Part shown: in pieces, positions 1 through 7,440 of the stretch
Layout: the number at the start of each line of letters is the position of its first letter
Position numbering within the stretch: the stretch's first letter is position 1
Origin: Bryobacteraceae bacterium
GTDB taxonomy: Bacteria > Acidobacteriota > Terriglobia > Bryobacterales > Bryobacteraceae
DNA length: 12,679 nucleotides
Direction: 5' to 3'
Assembly (NCBI GenBank): GCA_025929455.1
Contig: JAICMB010000039.1
Location: 1 to 12,679 of the forward strand
Notes under the pieces: generated by a model
Databases searched by the model: none
Told to the model about the DNA's origin: nothing
What the model saw: the letters and a program-made list of their open reading frames with translations, nothing else
Made by a program: the position numbers and the translations under genes

Positions 1-551
1 ACTACGCCGGTTCGTTCAATCCCACCATCCCCTGGGGACCGCATCCGAAAAACATATCGGACGAATTCTTCGACGGAATGGTCGAAAACTGCCGGCGCAT
101 CCTGGACGAAGTGAAACCCACGCGCAGCGTTTTCTCCATCGAAATGATGGGCTGGGATCTGCCGGATTCGCCGGACGAGTATCTGCGCCTGATCCACGCA
201 GTGGACCGAAAACGATTCGCGGTGCATATGGACGTATGCAACGGCGTGAACTCGCCGCGCAAATTCTATGGAAACACAGCTTTCATTCGCGAGTGTTTTT
301 CGAAGCTCGGCCGCTGGATTGTGTCCTGCCACGCCAAGGACTTGCATTGGGAGCCGGAGCTGAACGTCCACTTCGTTGAAACGATTCCCGGCCGCGGTTC
401 GATCGACTACCGCGCCTATCTGACCGAGCTTTCCAAACTATCGACCGACGCGCCGCTTATGATGGAACATTTGAAAACCGCGGACGAATACGCCGAAGGC
501 GCCGCGTACATCCGCAAAACGGCGAACGCCGTAGGAGTGAAATTCGCATGA
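1..551 (+). CDS. Sugar phosphate isomerase/epimerase, TIM barrel (5' partial)
   Basis: The C-terminal 182 residues of a TIM-barrel protein of the xylose-isomerase-like / AP endonuclease 2 family are visible; the reading frame is open from base 3, so the true start lies upstream. Family members isomerise or epimerise sugars or sugar phosphates using a divalent metal. The expected metal-ligand signatures appear in order: a Glu in SIEMMGW, an Asp in HMDVCNGVN, a His in SCHAKD and a C-terminal Glu in MMEHL. G-R-G-S-I-D-Y-R-A-Y matches the loop that usually precedes the last strand. It ends in TGA at 549-551, overlapping the next ATG by 4 bases, so the two genes are probably co-translated. Substrate cannot be told from sequence. 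Whether it carries an export signal is unknown because the N-terminus is outside the window. Confidence 0.85.
   Translation, partial: YAGSFNPTIPWGPHPKNISDEFFDGMVENCRRILDEVKPTRSVFSIEMMGWDLPDSPDEYLRLIHAVDRKRFAVHMDVCNGVNSPRKFYGNTAFIRECFSKLGRWIVSCHAKDLHWEPELNVHFVETIPGRGSIDYRAYLTELSKLSTDAPLMMEHLKTADEYAEGAAYIRKTANAVGVKFA
533..537 (+). promoter_or_regulatory. Shine-Dalgarno site AGGAG for the second isomerase
   Basis: AGGAG lies inside the 3' end of the upstream isomerase gene, ten bases before the ATG at 548. It supports that start and, together with the ATGA overlap, suggests translational coupling. Confidence 0.55.
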
Positions 552-1432
552 ACCGAAGAACCTTCTTTCAGACCGCGGCGGCAGTGGCCGCGGCAGCCCG
601 CAGCGCGGGCGCTCAGACTAAGCTGCCCATCCAGAAAGCCGTGCTCTACAGCATGTTGCCGAAGGATCTCTCGATCGAGGACCGCTTCCGGCTCGCGCAC
701 GAGTGCGGCTTCGCGGCCATCGAATGCGGCACCGAGGATGACGAAGCAACCGCCCAGCGCATGTTGCGCGCCGCACAAAGCGCCGGCATCCACATCCACT
801 CGGTCATGAATCGCGACCACTGGAAATATCCGCTCTCGTCCTCCGACCCCGCCGTCGTCGACAAGAGCCTCGCGTGCATGAAAACCAGTCTGCATAACGC
901 CAAGCTGTGGGGCGCCACCACGGTGCTGCTGGTGCCCGCCGTGGTCAATCCGGAGACCAGCTACCGCGAAGCGTGGGAGCGCTCGCAGCAGCAGATTGGG
1001 AAACTTATTCCGATCGCCGAAGAGCTCCAGATCATCATCGCCGTTGAAGAGGTCTGGAACAAATTCCTTCTGAGCCCGCTCGAGTTCGCGCGCTATGTGG
1101 ACGACTTCAGCAGTCCGTGGCTTCGTTCGTACTTCGATGTCGGCAACGTCGTGCTTTATGGGTACCCACAGGATTGGATACGCACGCTGGGGCCTCGCAT
1201 CGCCAAGCTGCATCTCAAAGATTTCCGTATCGCGATGAACCGCGAGACACACCAGCGCTGCGAGCAATGGGTCAATCTCCGCGACGGCGATATCGATTGG
1301 AAAGCAGTGCACGATGCGCTCGCCGCGATCGGCTACAAAGGAACCGCAACGGTGGAGCTCCAAGGCGGTGATCGCGCGTATCTAACGGATGTGAGCCATC
1401 GCTTCGACCAGATCCTCGCGGGTGGCGCTTGA
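548..1432 (+). CDS. Tat-exported sugar phosphate isomerase/epimerase
   Basis: A 294-residue TIM-barrel protein of the xylose-isomerase-like / hydroxypyruvate isomerase-like family. The N-terminus (M-N-R-R-T-F-F-Q followed by an Ala-rich stretch and A-G-A-Q at 20-23) looks like a twin-arginine signal peptide, so the mature enzyme is probably periplasmic. Likely metal ligands are E166 (in AVEEVWN), D197 (in YFDVGN), H222 (in KLHLKD) and E270 (in ATVEL), the four positions expected for this fold. G-D-G-D-I-D-W at 246-251 matches the family's G-x-G-x-I-D-W loop. Length is normal. The start is fixed by the Tat motif, the AGGAG site upstream and the ATGA overlap with the preceding paralogue. It overlaps the following sppA start by 4 bases. 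The substrate is unknown; Tat-exported relatives are common in Acidobacteriota and Planctomycetota (family knowledge). Confidence 0.88.
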   Translation: MNRRTFFQTAAAVAAAARSAGAQTKLPIQKAVLYSMLPKDLSIEDRFRLAHECGFAAIECGTEDDEATAQRMLRAAQSAGIHIHSVMNRDHWKYPLSSSDPAVVDKSLACMKTSLHNAKLWGATTVLLVPAVVNPETSYREAWERSQQQIGKLIPIAEELQIIIAVEEVWNKFLLSPLEFARYVDDFSSPWLRSYFDVGNVVLYGYPQDWIRTLGPRIAKLHLKDFRIAMNRETHQRCEQWVNLRDGDIDWKAVHDALAAIGYKGTATVELQGGDRAYLTDVSHRFDQILAGGA

Positions 1433-3165
1433 AGAATTTCCTGATCGGGCTGGTCTGCGGACTGGTGCTGGCGGGGTTGGCGGCGTTCATTTTCGTGTTT
1501 GCCGCGCTCCGGCTCGCCGCGTCCTTCGGCGAGCGCCAGCCGCAGGTGCCCGATACGGCGACCATCGTCATGAATCTGCAGGGCGATATCGCCGAGAAGC
1601 CCGCGCCCGAAATACCGATCCCTTTCTTCGAACAGAAAGAACAGCCCACCGTAGCGGAAGTCTGGATGGATTTTCGCAAAGCCGCCGCGGACTCGCGCGT
1701 GAAGGCGATCTTGCTGGAACCGCGCGGCCTGAGCATCGGCTGGGCGCGGCTTGAAGAACTACATCGCGATCTTCTCGATTTCCGCAAATCCGGGAAGCCC
1801 GTATACGCGTTCTTGCGGAATCCGAGCGGTCGCGAGTATTACTTGGCAACCGCCGCCGACCGCGTGTACATGTCGCAGGAGGACATCCTGGACGTCAAAG
1901 GTCTTGCGGTCGAGGGCCTCTACCTGAAAGGCACCCTGGACAAAATCGGCGTGAAAGCGGACGTCATTCACGCCGGCAAATACAAAGACGCGGGCGATAT
2001 CTTCACGCAAACCGGTATGTCGCCGCAAACGCGCGAAGTGCTCAACGACGTCCTCGACCAGTATTACGGCGATCTGGTTTCCGTCGTCGCCCAGGGCCGC
2101 AAGAAATCGCCTGAGGCGGTGCGCGCGCTCATCGACCAGGGCCCGTTCACCGCTACGACCGCCCTCAGCGCCGGGCTGATCGACGGCATCCACTATGAAG
2201 ATCAGGTCCGCGAGGAGCTGCGTAGGAAAATTGGCGGTAGCAAGCTGCAGACCATCTCCGTGCAGAACTACACCAAGGTCTCGCGGCAATCGGCCGGACT
2301 GCACGGCGGCAAGCGCATTGCGATCATCGCCGGTGCGGGCGCGATCACGAGCGGGCTGCCCGGTCCTTTCGCCGATGCCGGTATCAGCGCGCCCACGTTC
2401 ACACGGCTACTGCGCGACATCGGCAACGATGTGAGCATTCGCGGCGTGATCCTGCGCATCGATTCGCCCGGCGGCGAGGTGCTCGCCTCCGACGACATCC
2501 TGCACGCGGCCAAAGAGCTCAGCCGCAAAAAGCCGCTCGTCATTTCGATGGGCGATACCGCCGCATCGGGGGGCTATTACATGGCCGTCACTGGTGATCC
2601 CATCCTCGCGTATCCCGACACGCTCACCGGCTCTATTGGCGTCATCTGGGCCAAATTCAACCTGCACGGCCTGTACGACAAGATCGGCATTCAGAAGGAC
2701 CTGCTGTCGCGTGGCCGCTTTGCCGACCTGTACTCCGATTACGCGCCCATGACCGATGCACAGCGCCAGAAAATCACGGCGCAGATCGATTCGTTCTATA
2801 GCGGATTCGTGAGCCGCGTCGCCAGCGGCCGCAAGAAGCCGGTGTCCGTCATCGAACCCCTCGCGCAGGGCCGCGTCTGGACCGGCGCGCAAGCCCGCGG
2901 CAACGGACTCGTCGACGAACTCGGCGGCCTCGACCGCGCGCTGGCCATGGTGCGCCAGCGCGCCGGTATGAAACCGAACGAGAACGTCACGATCGTCACT
3001 TATCCGCGCCGCAAGAGCATCCTCGAACAGTTGTTCAACCGTAACGACCAGACTTCAGCGAGCGCGGAAGCCGCGCTCCAACGCCTTACCGGCAATTTCC
3101 CGTGGGGCGCGCTGCTGAGCGGCGGTTATTTGCGGCTAATGCCGTTCACACTGCAAGTTCGTTGA
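1429..3165 (+). CDS. sppA: Signal peptide peptidase SppA, 67K type
   Basis: A 578-residue membrane-anchored serine protease that degrades cleaved signal peptides in the membrane. One transmembrane segment lies at about 4-28 (N-F-L-I-G-L-V-C-G-L onward). Two tandem SppA domains follow, as in the long E. coli-type enzyme. The expected Ser/Lys dyad is visible: K186 in the AGKYKDAGD segment of the N-terminal domain and S380 in TAASGGYY of the C-terminal domain. D345-S-P-G-G and T400-G-S-I-G-V are further conserved SppA segments. The start is TTG at 1429-1431, forming a TTGA overlap with the stop of the upstream isomerase. No ATG or GTG in this frame would keep the transmembrane anchor, and no strong Shine-Dalgarno site is seen, so translation probably depends on coupling. 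Its link with the isomerases looks like operon position rather than pathway. Confidence 0.93.
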   Translation: MKNFLIGLVCGLVLAGLAAFIFVFAALRLAASFGERQPQVPDTATIVMNLQGDIAEKPAPEIPIPFFEQKEQPTVAEVWMDFRKAAADSRVKAILLEPRGLSIGWARLEELHRDLLDFRKSGKPVYAFLRNPSGREYYLATAADRVYMSQEDILDVKGLAVEGLYLKGTLDKIGVKADVIHAGKYKDAGDIFTQTGMSPQTREVLNDVLDQYYGDLVSVVAQGRKKSPEAVRALIDQGPFTATTALSAGLIDGIHYEDQVREELRRKIGGSKLQTISVQNYTKVSRQSAGLHGGKRIAIIAGAGAITSGLPGPFADAGISAPTFTRLLRDIGNDVSIRGVILRIDSPGGEVLASDDILHAAKELSRKKPLVISMGDTAASGGYYMAVTGDPILAYPDTLTGSIGVIWAKFNLHGLYDKIGIQKDLLSRGRFADLYSDYAPMTDAQRQKITAQIDSFYSGFVSRVASGRKKPVSVIEPLAQGRVWTGAQARGNGLVDELGGLDRALAMVRQRAGMKPNENVTIVTYPRRKSILEQLFNRNDQTSASAEAALQRLTGNFPWGALLSGGYLRLMPFTLQVR

Positions 3166-3183
3166 GTCCCTATCCGAGGGACT
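3165..3183 (+). terminator. Possible weak hairpin at the sppA stop
   Basis: AGTCCC and GGGACT form a 6-bp stem around the 7-base loop TATCCGA, starting at the last base of the sppA stop codon. No T-run follows, so it is not a standard intrinsic terminator. It could be an RNA-end-protecting hairpin or chance. Confidence 0.2.
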
Positions 3184-3251
3184 GGGCCGCGAGCAGGAAC
3201 GCGCTTTCGATGGGCTGCCGCTTTGACCGCGTGCGGAATCGGCGTCGTCGT

Positions 3252-3886
3252 GTGGATCAGGCGAACACAGATCGCACGCGAGCCATCATTCCGGTTCACT
3301 ATGCCCACGGAGCGAGCTGGCGCGGGCGGCATCTCAGTCACAAATGACGAGCAACGCGCGCGCAAGGCGTGGTCGTTTGCGAATCAGGGGCGGACGCCCG
3401 GGGGCGCGTGGTATCGGCACGATTTCCTTGGCACGAATCTGCGTATGACCGGATTGCAGGCGGCGGTACTAAGCGACCAGCTTGCGCGACTGCCCGAGCA
3501 GATGAAGCAGCGCGCACGTGCGGCCGCGTATCTTACCGAGCGGCTGCGGGAAGCGGACGTGCTAATCCCGCCGGAGTTCGATGAGCGAGTGACGGGGCAC
3601 GGAGTGTACCTGTTCATGCTGCGTTTGAACCGCGAACGGCTGGGCAGTGTCATTCGCGACCGGTTTTGTGGAGGCGCTCGCGGCGGAAGGGATTGCAGGG
3701 GCGTCGGCCTATCCGCGCCCGCTGTGCGGGGAATGCCCCGAGGCGGAGCGCATGTGTCACGATGCGTTTGGGGTTTCGCATCAAGTGCTGCTGGCGAAGC
3801 GCGACGGGCTCGACGATTTTGTGGAGGCCGTGCGTAAGGTGGGCGAGAATGCGGGCGAGTTGAGGGGACGTGCGCGACCTGCTTAG
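3252..3886 (+). pseudogene. DegT/DnrJ/EryC1/StrS aminotransferase remnant
   Basis: Pieces of a PLP-dependent sugar aminotransferase (the family that makes amino-sugars for surface glycans) lie in three frames. In frame 3, about 3252-3308 encodes V-D-Q-A-N-T-D-R-T-R-A-I-I-P-V-H-Y-A, matching the family's 'TRAIIPVH' strand. Then in frame 1, from about 3322, A-G-A-G-G-I-S-V-T-N-D, R-H-D-F-L-G-T-N-L-R-M-T and L-Q-A-A-V-L match the segment that follows the PLP lysine. The residues between, including the Schiff-base lysine, are missing, so an internal deletion is likely. A second shift near 3664-3667 moves the reading into frame 2 (F-V-E-A-L-A-A-E-G-I then Y-P-R-P-L), which runs to a TAG at 3884-3886. 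The N-terminal third is also absent or unrecognisable. The enzyme cannot be active. The bases 3166-3251 before it hold nothing I recognise. Confidence 0.8.
3862..3868 (+). promoter_or_regulatory. Shine-Dalgarno site for the PIG-L gene
   Basis: GAGGGGA lies immediately upstream of the GTG at 3870, one base away at its 3' edge. It supports the GTG start over the in-frame ATG at 3894, which is about 25 bases away. The site lies within the remnant of the aminotransferase gene. Confidence 0.45.
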
Positions 3887-5894
3887 AGCATCGATGGCGA
3901 TTCTGTGTTGCTGCGCGGGGCTGCTGGCCGCTGACCGGCCATACCGCGGGCGCGTGCTGGTTGTGGTTACGTGCCATGCCGATGATTTCTCGATTTTCGC
4001 GGGCGGCACTATCGCGAAGCTGATCGATCAAGGCTACACCGGATATCTCGTGCGCGTCACAGACGACGAGAAAAGCGGTGGCCCCGACCCGCAGCATAAC
4101 GCGGCGCAGAACGATCGCGAGGTGCGCGAGACGGCGCGGATTATCGGGCTGCGCGAGCTCTATTCGTTGCCGTTCAAGAACGACGAGCTCGGTAGAGTGC
4201 CGCATGTACGCCTGCGCGACGCCATCATGTATGATCTGCGCAAGCTGCGCGCCGATACCATTTACACGTTTGACCCGTACGCGATGTATGGGGAGGAGAA
4301 CTTCGATCATCTCGCGGTGGCGCGGGCGGCCGAGGATGCGGCACGCAACGCGGGCAATCCGCTGTACGCTCCGGACCAGATTCGGTTTGGTGTTCCGGCG
4401 CACACCGTGGCTGATGGTTATTACTGGGGTCGTGCGCCGATGGACGTGAACACGGTAGTGGACACGTCCGCTTATCTCGATCGCAAAAGCGCCGCATTGG
4501 ACAAGCAGCGCGCGCAATTCGGCCCGGACCTGACCGCTTATTTCCGCAGATACGATGAGGCGATCGGGCGCATTTACGGGATGAAAGCGGCCGAGGTTAG
4601 TCACCACATCGTTTACGCCGCGAATGGGCACGCCGGGCCGGCATTGGGTGTCGCTCCGAAACGGATCGGTGAAGTCACATCCGCGCCCGCGTCGCCACCA
4701 GCGTTGCAGACATTTGCCGGGAAGAAAATTGTCGTGATCTCGCCGCACGGCGCGGATTATGTTCGCGCTGTCGGCGGCACAATCGCGAAAGCGGCCCAGC
4801 AGGGCGCGCGGATCTACCTGGTTCGCGTGACCGATGATGAGCTTCACGGCGGGGATCTGTCGCGCACCGCAGCGCGGGTGAAGCTCGCCGCCGAAACGCG
4901 CCGCGCCGCGGAAGTGTTAGGCGTACGCCAGGTGATCGATCTCGATTTGAAGGACGGAGAACTTGCGGAGGTGTCCGAGCCCGAGTTGCGCGCGCGCTTT
5001 GCCGAAATCTTTCGTTTCATTGCGCCGGACGCGGTGTTCACGTGCGATCCGTGGGCGCCCTACGATCCCGATTCCGACGATGCGCGAATGGGGCACGCGG
5101 TGGATGACGCGGCGTGGTCGGCGTCACATCTCAGCTTTTATCCCGAAATCGTGCTGGAGCCAAAAACGCAATTCAAAGTGATCTCGAACCGCTATTACTG
5201 GGCGGCGAACGGGGCGCACCAGGAGCCGAATCATCGCGAGGACGTCCGTCCGCAAATGAACATCAAGGCGCGTGCGGTCGCAGCGATGCCGTCGGCGTTT
5301 GGGGCGGGCGAGCACGCACCGGCAGAGCCGGTCGAATCGTTTTACGATTATCACGCGGCCAATCCGCTGGGCTGGTTTCAGGACTGGCTCGCAACGCACG
5401 AGAGTAAACCGGTCACGGCAAAACCGCTCGATGTTCGGCCGCGCAGCAAACGAGCGCTTGTCATCACACCCGAACTGGGCGAGTGCCTGAAATATGCGGG
5501 CGCAGTGATCCGCGAATTAAAAAACAGCGGAACGCACATCACTCTGATTTCGGTTCGCAACGGCGCGAATGCAACTTCACTCGGCTATCGCGAGGGCGAA
5601 TTGAGCGCAGTTCCGCCAGTGGTCTTGCGCGATCGTTTGCTCGGATGGTTGCAGAAGGAAAAGCCCGATACCGTGCTGCTGCCCGATCCGTGGGAGCCCT
5701 ATTCAACGCACGAAGCTACGGTCGTCGGCGGCCTCGGAGCGGACGCGGTCTATCGCTGGTCGCTCGCGGGCGCACACCCGGTGCGGGTGCTGTACTGGCG
5801 AGCGCACAAGGGCAGTTTTGAATTCGGAAATGCGCGGAACCGCGAATACTTCGAAGTTGCCACAATCACGGGCGGCTTCGCGGGCTCGCTTTGA
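3870..5894 (+). CDS. Secreted triple-domain PIG-L (LmbE-like) deacetylase
   Basis: A 674-residue protein with three consecutive PIG-L/LmbE domains; this family uses zinc to remove N-acetyl groups from GlcNAc-type sugars, and members usually have one such domain in 220-300 residues. A signal peptide is likely at 1-21 (Arg-containing start, hydrophobic M-A-I-L-C-C-C-A-G-L-L-A-A). Domain 1 (about 28-240) has C-H-A-D-D-F at 35-40, equivalent to the canonical A-H-P-D-D-E, with zinc ligands H36 and D39, catalytic base D38 and third ligand H147. Domain 2 (about 285-450) has P-H-G-A-D-Y at 292-297: the zinc ligands H293, D296 and H409 remain, but the catalytic Asp is A295. Domain 3 (about 528-674) has P-E-L-G-E at 534-538 with none of these residues, keeping only H614. 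Domains 1 and 2 share G-G-T-I-A-K and Y-L-V-R-V-T-D-D-E. Only domain 1 is expected to be catalytic. The start is GTG with a good ribosome site; ATG at 3894 is the alternative. Confidence 0.85.
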   Translation: MRDLLRASMAILCCCAGLLAADRPYRGRVLVVVTCHADDFSIFAGGTIAKLIDQGYTGYLVRVTDDEKSGGPDPQHNAAQNDREVRETARIIGLRELYSLPFKNDELGRVPHVRLRDAIMYDLRKLRADTIYTFDPYAMYGEENFDHLAVARAAEDAARNAGNPLYAPDQIRFGVPAHTVADGYYWGRAPMDVNTVVDTSAYLDRKSAALDKQRAQFGPDLTAYFRRYDEAIGRIYGMKAAEVSHHIVYAANGHAGPALGVAPKRIGEVTSAPASPPALQTFAGKKIVVISPHGADYVRAVGGTIAKAAQQGARIYLVRVTDDELHGGDLSRTAARVKLAAETRRAAEVLGVRQVIDLDLKDGELAEVSEPELRARFAEIFRFIAPDAVFTCDPWAPYDPDSDDARMGHAVDDAAWSASHLSFYPEIVLEPKTQFKVISNRYYWAANGAHQEPNHREDVRPQMNIKARAVAAMPSAFGAGEHAPAEPVESFYDYHAANPLGWFQDWLATHESKPVTAKPLDVRPRSKRALVITPELGECLKYAGAVIRELKNSGTHITLISVRNGANATSLGYREGELSAVPPVVLRDRLLGWLQKEKPDTVLLPDPWEPYSTHEATVVGGLGADAVYRWSLAGAHPVRVLYWRAHKGSFEFGNARNREYFEVATITGGFAGSL

Positions 5895-7389
5895 TGCGAT
5901 CGAGCATCGCCATAAGCTTCTTCACCCGCTCGGGCTCCTCGGCCGCGACATTGTTGTGCTCGCCGGGATCGGCCTTCACGTTGTAGAGTTGCGGCTGCGC
6001 GTCGTTGCCTAGCTCGGTATTCGTGTTCTTGTTCATCTTCGGCCCTTTGCCGGGGTAGATCAATTTCCAGTCATCCACCATAATCGATAGCGAGCCCGCA
6101 TGCTCGATGACATAGTCGCGGCCTGTCTTTGCATGGCCCAACATGGCCGCAAGCTCATTGAAGCTGTCGGGTGCGGCATCATCCTTGAGCTTCTGGCCAG
6201 TTAACGCGGCGAGTGACGAGACGAGATCGAGCTGGCTGACCATCGCATTCGAAATCGAATCGCTCTTTACGTGATTCGGCCAGCGTACGATCCACGGCAC
6301 GCGCGTGCCGCCGTCGAAGTTGCTGTACTTGCCCCCGCGATAGATCCCGGCGGGCTTGTGACCGCCTAGCTTCTGAACAGCCTGATCGCGATAGCCGTCG
6401 TCCACAACCGGACCGTTGTCGCTCGAGAACATGATCAGCGTGTTATTCGTGAGCCCGTTACGATCCAACGCCTTCAGCACTTCACCGACGCACCAGTCAA
6501 GCTCGGCGATAGCATCGCCGCGTGGCCCCATGCTGGTCGCGCCCACGAAACGACGGTTTGGCATGCGCGGCACATGAATGTCGTGAGTGGCGAAATACAG
6601 GAAGAACGGTTTGGACTTGTGCTGCTCGATAAACTGTGTGGCTTTTGCACTCAGCACGGTAGAGATGTTCTCGTCCTTCCACAGCGCGGACTTACCGCCT
6701 GTCATGTATCCGATTCGGCTCACGCCGTTGACAATGGCTTGGTCGTGACCATGGCTCGGGAGCATTTTTAGAAGCTCGGGATGATCATGTCCGGTCAGCT
6801 CGCCGGCGAACGGCGCCTTATAGCTGACTCGAATGGGATCTTTCGGATCTAAGTTGACCACGCGGCCGTTCTCGACGAACACGCACGGCACGCGGTCGAG
6901 CGTTGCGGGAATGATGTACGAGTAATCGAAGCCGATTTGGTTCGGGCCGGGCTTGATCTCGTGATTCCAGTCAATCTCTCCGCCGTCGAGGCCGAGGTGC
7001 CATTTCCCGACAACGCCCGTGCTGTATCCCGCCTGTTGCAGCATCGAGGGAAGCGTGGTGCGGCCCGGAGCGATGATGAGTGCGGCATCGCCGGGCAAAA
7101 TCCCGGTGCCCTTTTTGCGCCATGCGTACTCACCGGTCAGGAGCGAATAGCGTGAGGGCGTGCACGTCGCGGAGCCGGCGTGCCCGTTGGTCAGGCGCAG
7201 ACCGGAGCCGGCGAGTTTGTCGAGGTTGGGAGTGCGAACATTCTTGGCGCCATAACAGCTCAGGTCGCCGTAGCCTACGTCATCGGCGTAGATGAGGACG
7301 ATGTTGGGTTTGCTTGGAGTGGCGGCGTGCGCGAGTGCGGAAGCGCCAGCCGCGGCGGCGACTTGTTGGAGGAAGTGGCGTCGGTTCAT
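5866..7389 (-). CDS. Tat-exported sulfatase, formylglycine (Cys) type
   Basis: A 507-residue type I sulfatase of the alkaline-phosphatase superfamily that hydrolyses sulfate esters. The start M-N-R-R-H-F-L-Q-Q-V with A-H-A at 20-22 is a Tat signal, implying periplasmic action after cytoplasmic folding. The sulfatase signature is C76-T-P-S-R; C76 should be converted to formylglycine by an FGE-type enzyme not present in this window. Metal ligands are D36 and D37 (in YADDVGYGD), plus D324 and N325 (in SSDNG). Other conserved residues are K129 and H131 in GKWHLG and H272 in HDIHVP. G-G-T-R-V-P lies near 360. The length is normal. It is probably the last gene of a minus-strand operon, 51 bases after the epimerase, although no good Shine-Dalgarno site precedes its ATG. 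Its 3' end overlaps the convergent PIG-L gene by 29 bases. The substrate (glycan or small sulfate ester) is not determinable. Confidence 0.92.
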   Translation of the reverse strand: MNRRHFLQQVAAAAGASALAHAATPSKPNIVLIYADDVGYGDLSCYGAKNVRTPNLDKLAGSGLRLTNGHAGSATCTPSRYSLLTGEYAWRKKGTGILPGDAALIIAPGRTTLPSMLQQAGYSTGVVGKWHLGLDGGEIDWNHEIKPGPNQIGFDYSYIIPATLDRVPCVFVENGRVVNLDPKDPIRVSYKAPFAGELTGHDHPELLKMLPSHGHDQAIVNGVSRIGYMTGGKSALWKDENISTVLSAKATQFIEQHKSKPFFLYFATHDIHVPRMPNRRFVGATSMGPRGDAIAELDWCVGEVLKALDRNGLTNNTLIMFSSDNGPVVDDGYRDQAVQKLGGHKPAGIYRGGKYSNFDGGTRVPWIVRWPNHVKSDSISNAMVSQLDLVSSLAALTGQKLKDDAAPDSFNELAAMLGHAKTGRDYVIEHAGSLSIMVDDWKLIYPGKGPKMNKNTNTELGNDAQPQLYNVKADPGEHNNVAAEEPERVKKLMAMLDRIKASPRSRP

Positions 7390-7440
7390 GAGGACAATGT
7401 CTATTTTGGTGTAGGCAGGTGGAAAAAGCGAACGCGTGCG

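Noticed and set aside
416..1363. Open frame of 315 codons on the minus strand
   Set aside because: It is opposite the two isomerase genes, which show all four metal-ligand positions; it is an antisense shadow in GC-rich DNA.
3345..3347. TGA in the aminotransferase remnant as a possible selenocysteine codon, given selB in the window
   Set aside because: Reading through it in that frame does not continue the aminotransferase; the family match resumes in another frame, so it reflects decay and not recoding.
3384..4847. Long open frame of 487 codons on the minus strand
   Set aside because: It lies opposite the DegT remnant and the PIG-L gene, has no recognisable motif and an Arg/Pro-rich, low-complexity composition typical of the antisense frame of GC-rich coding DNA.
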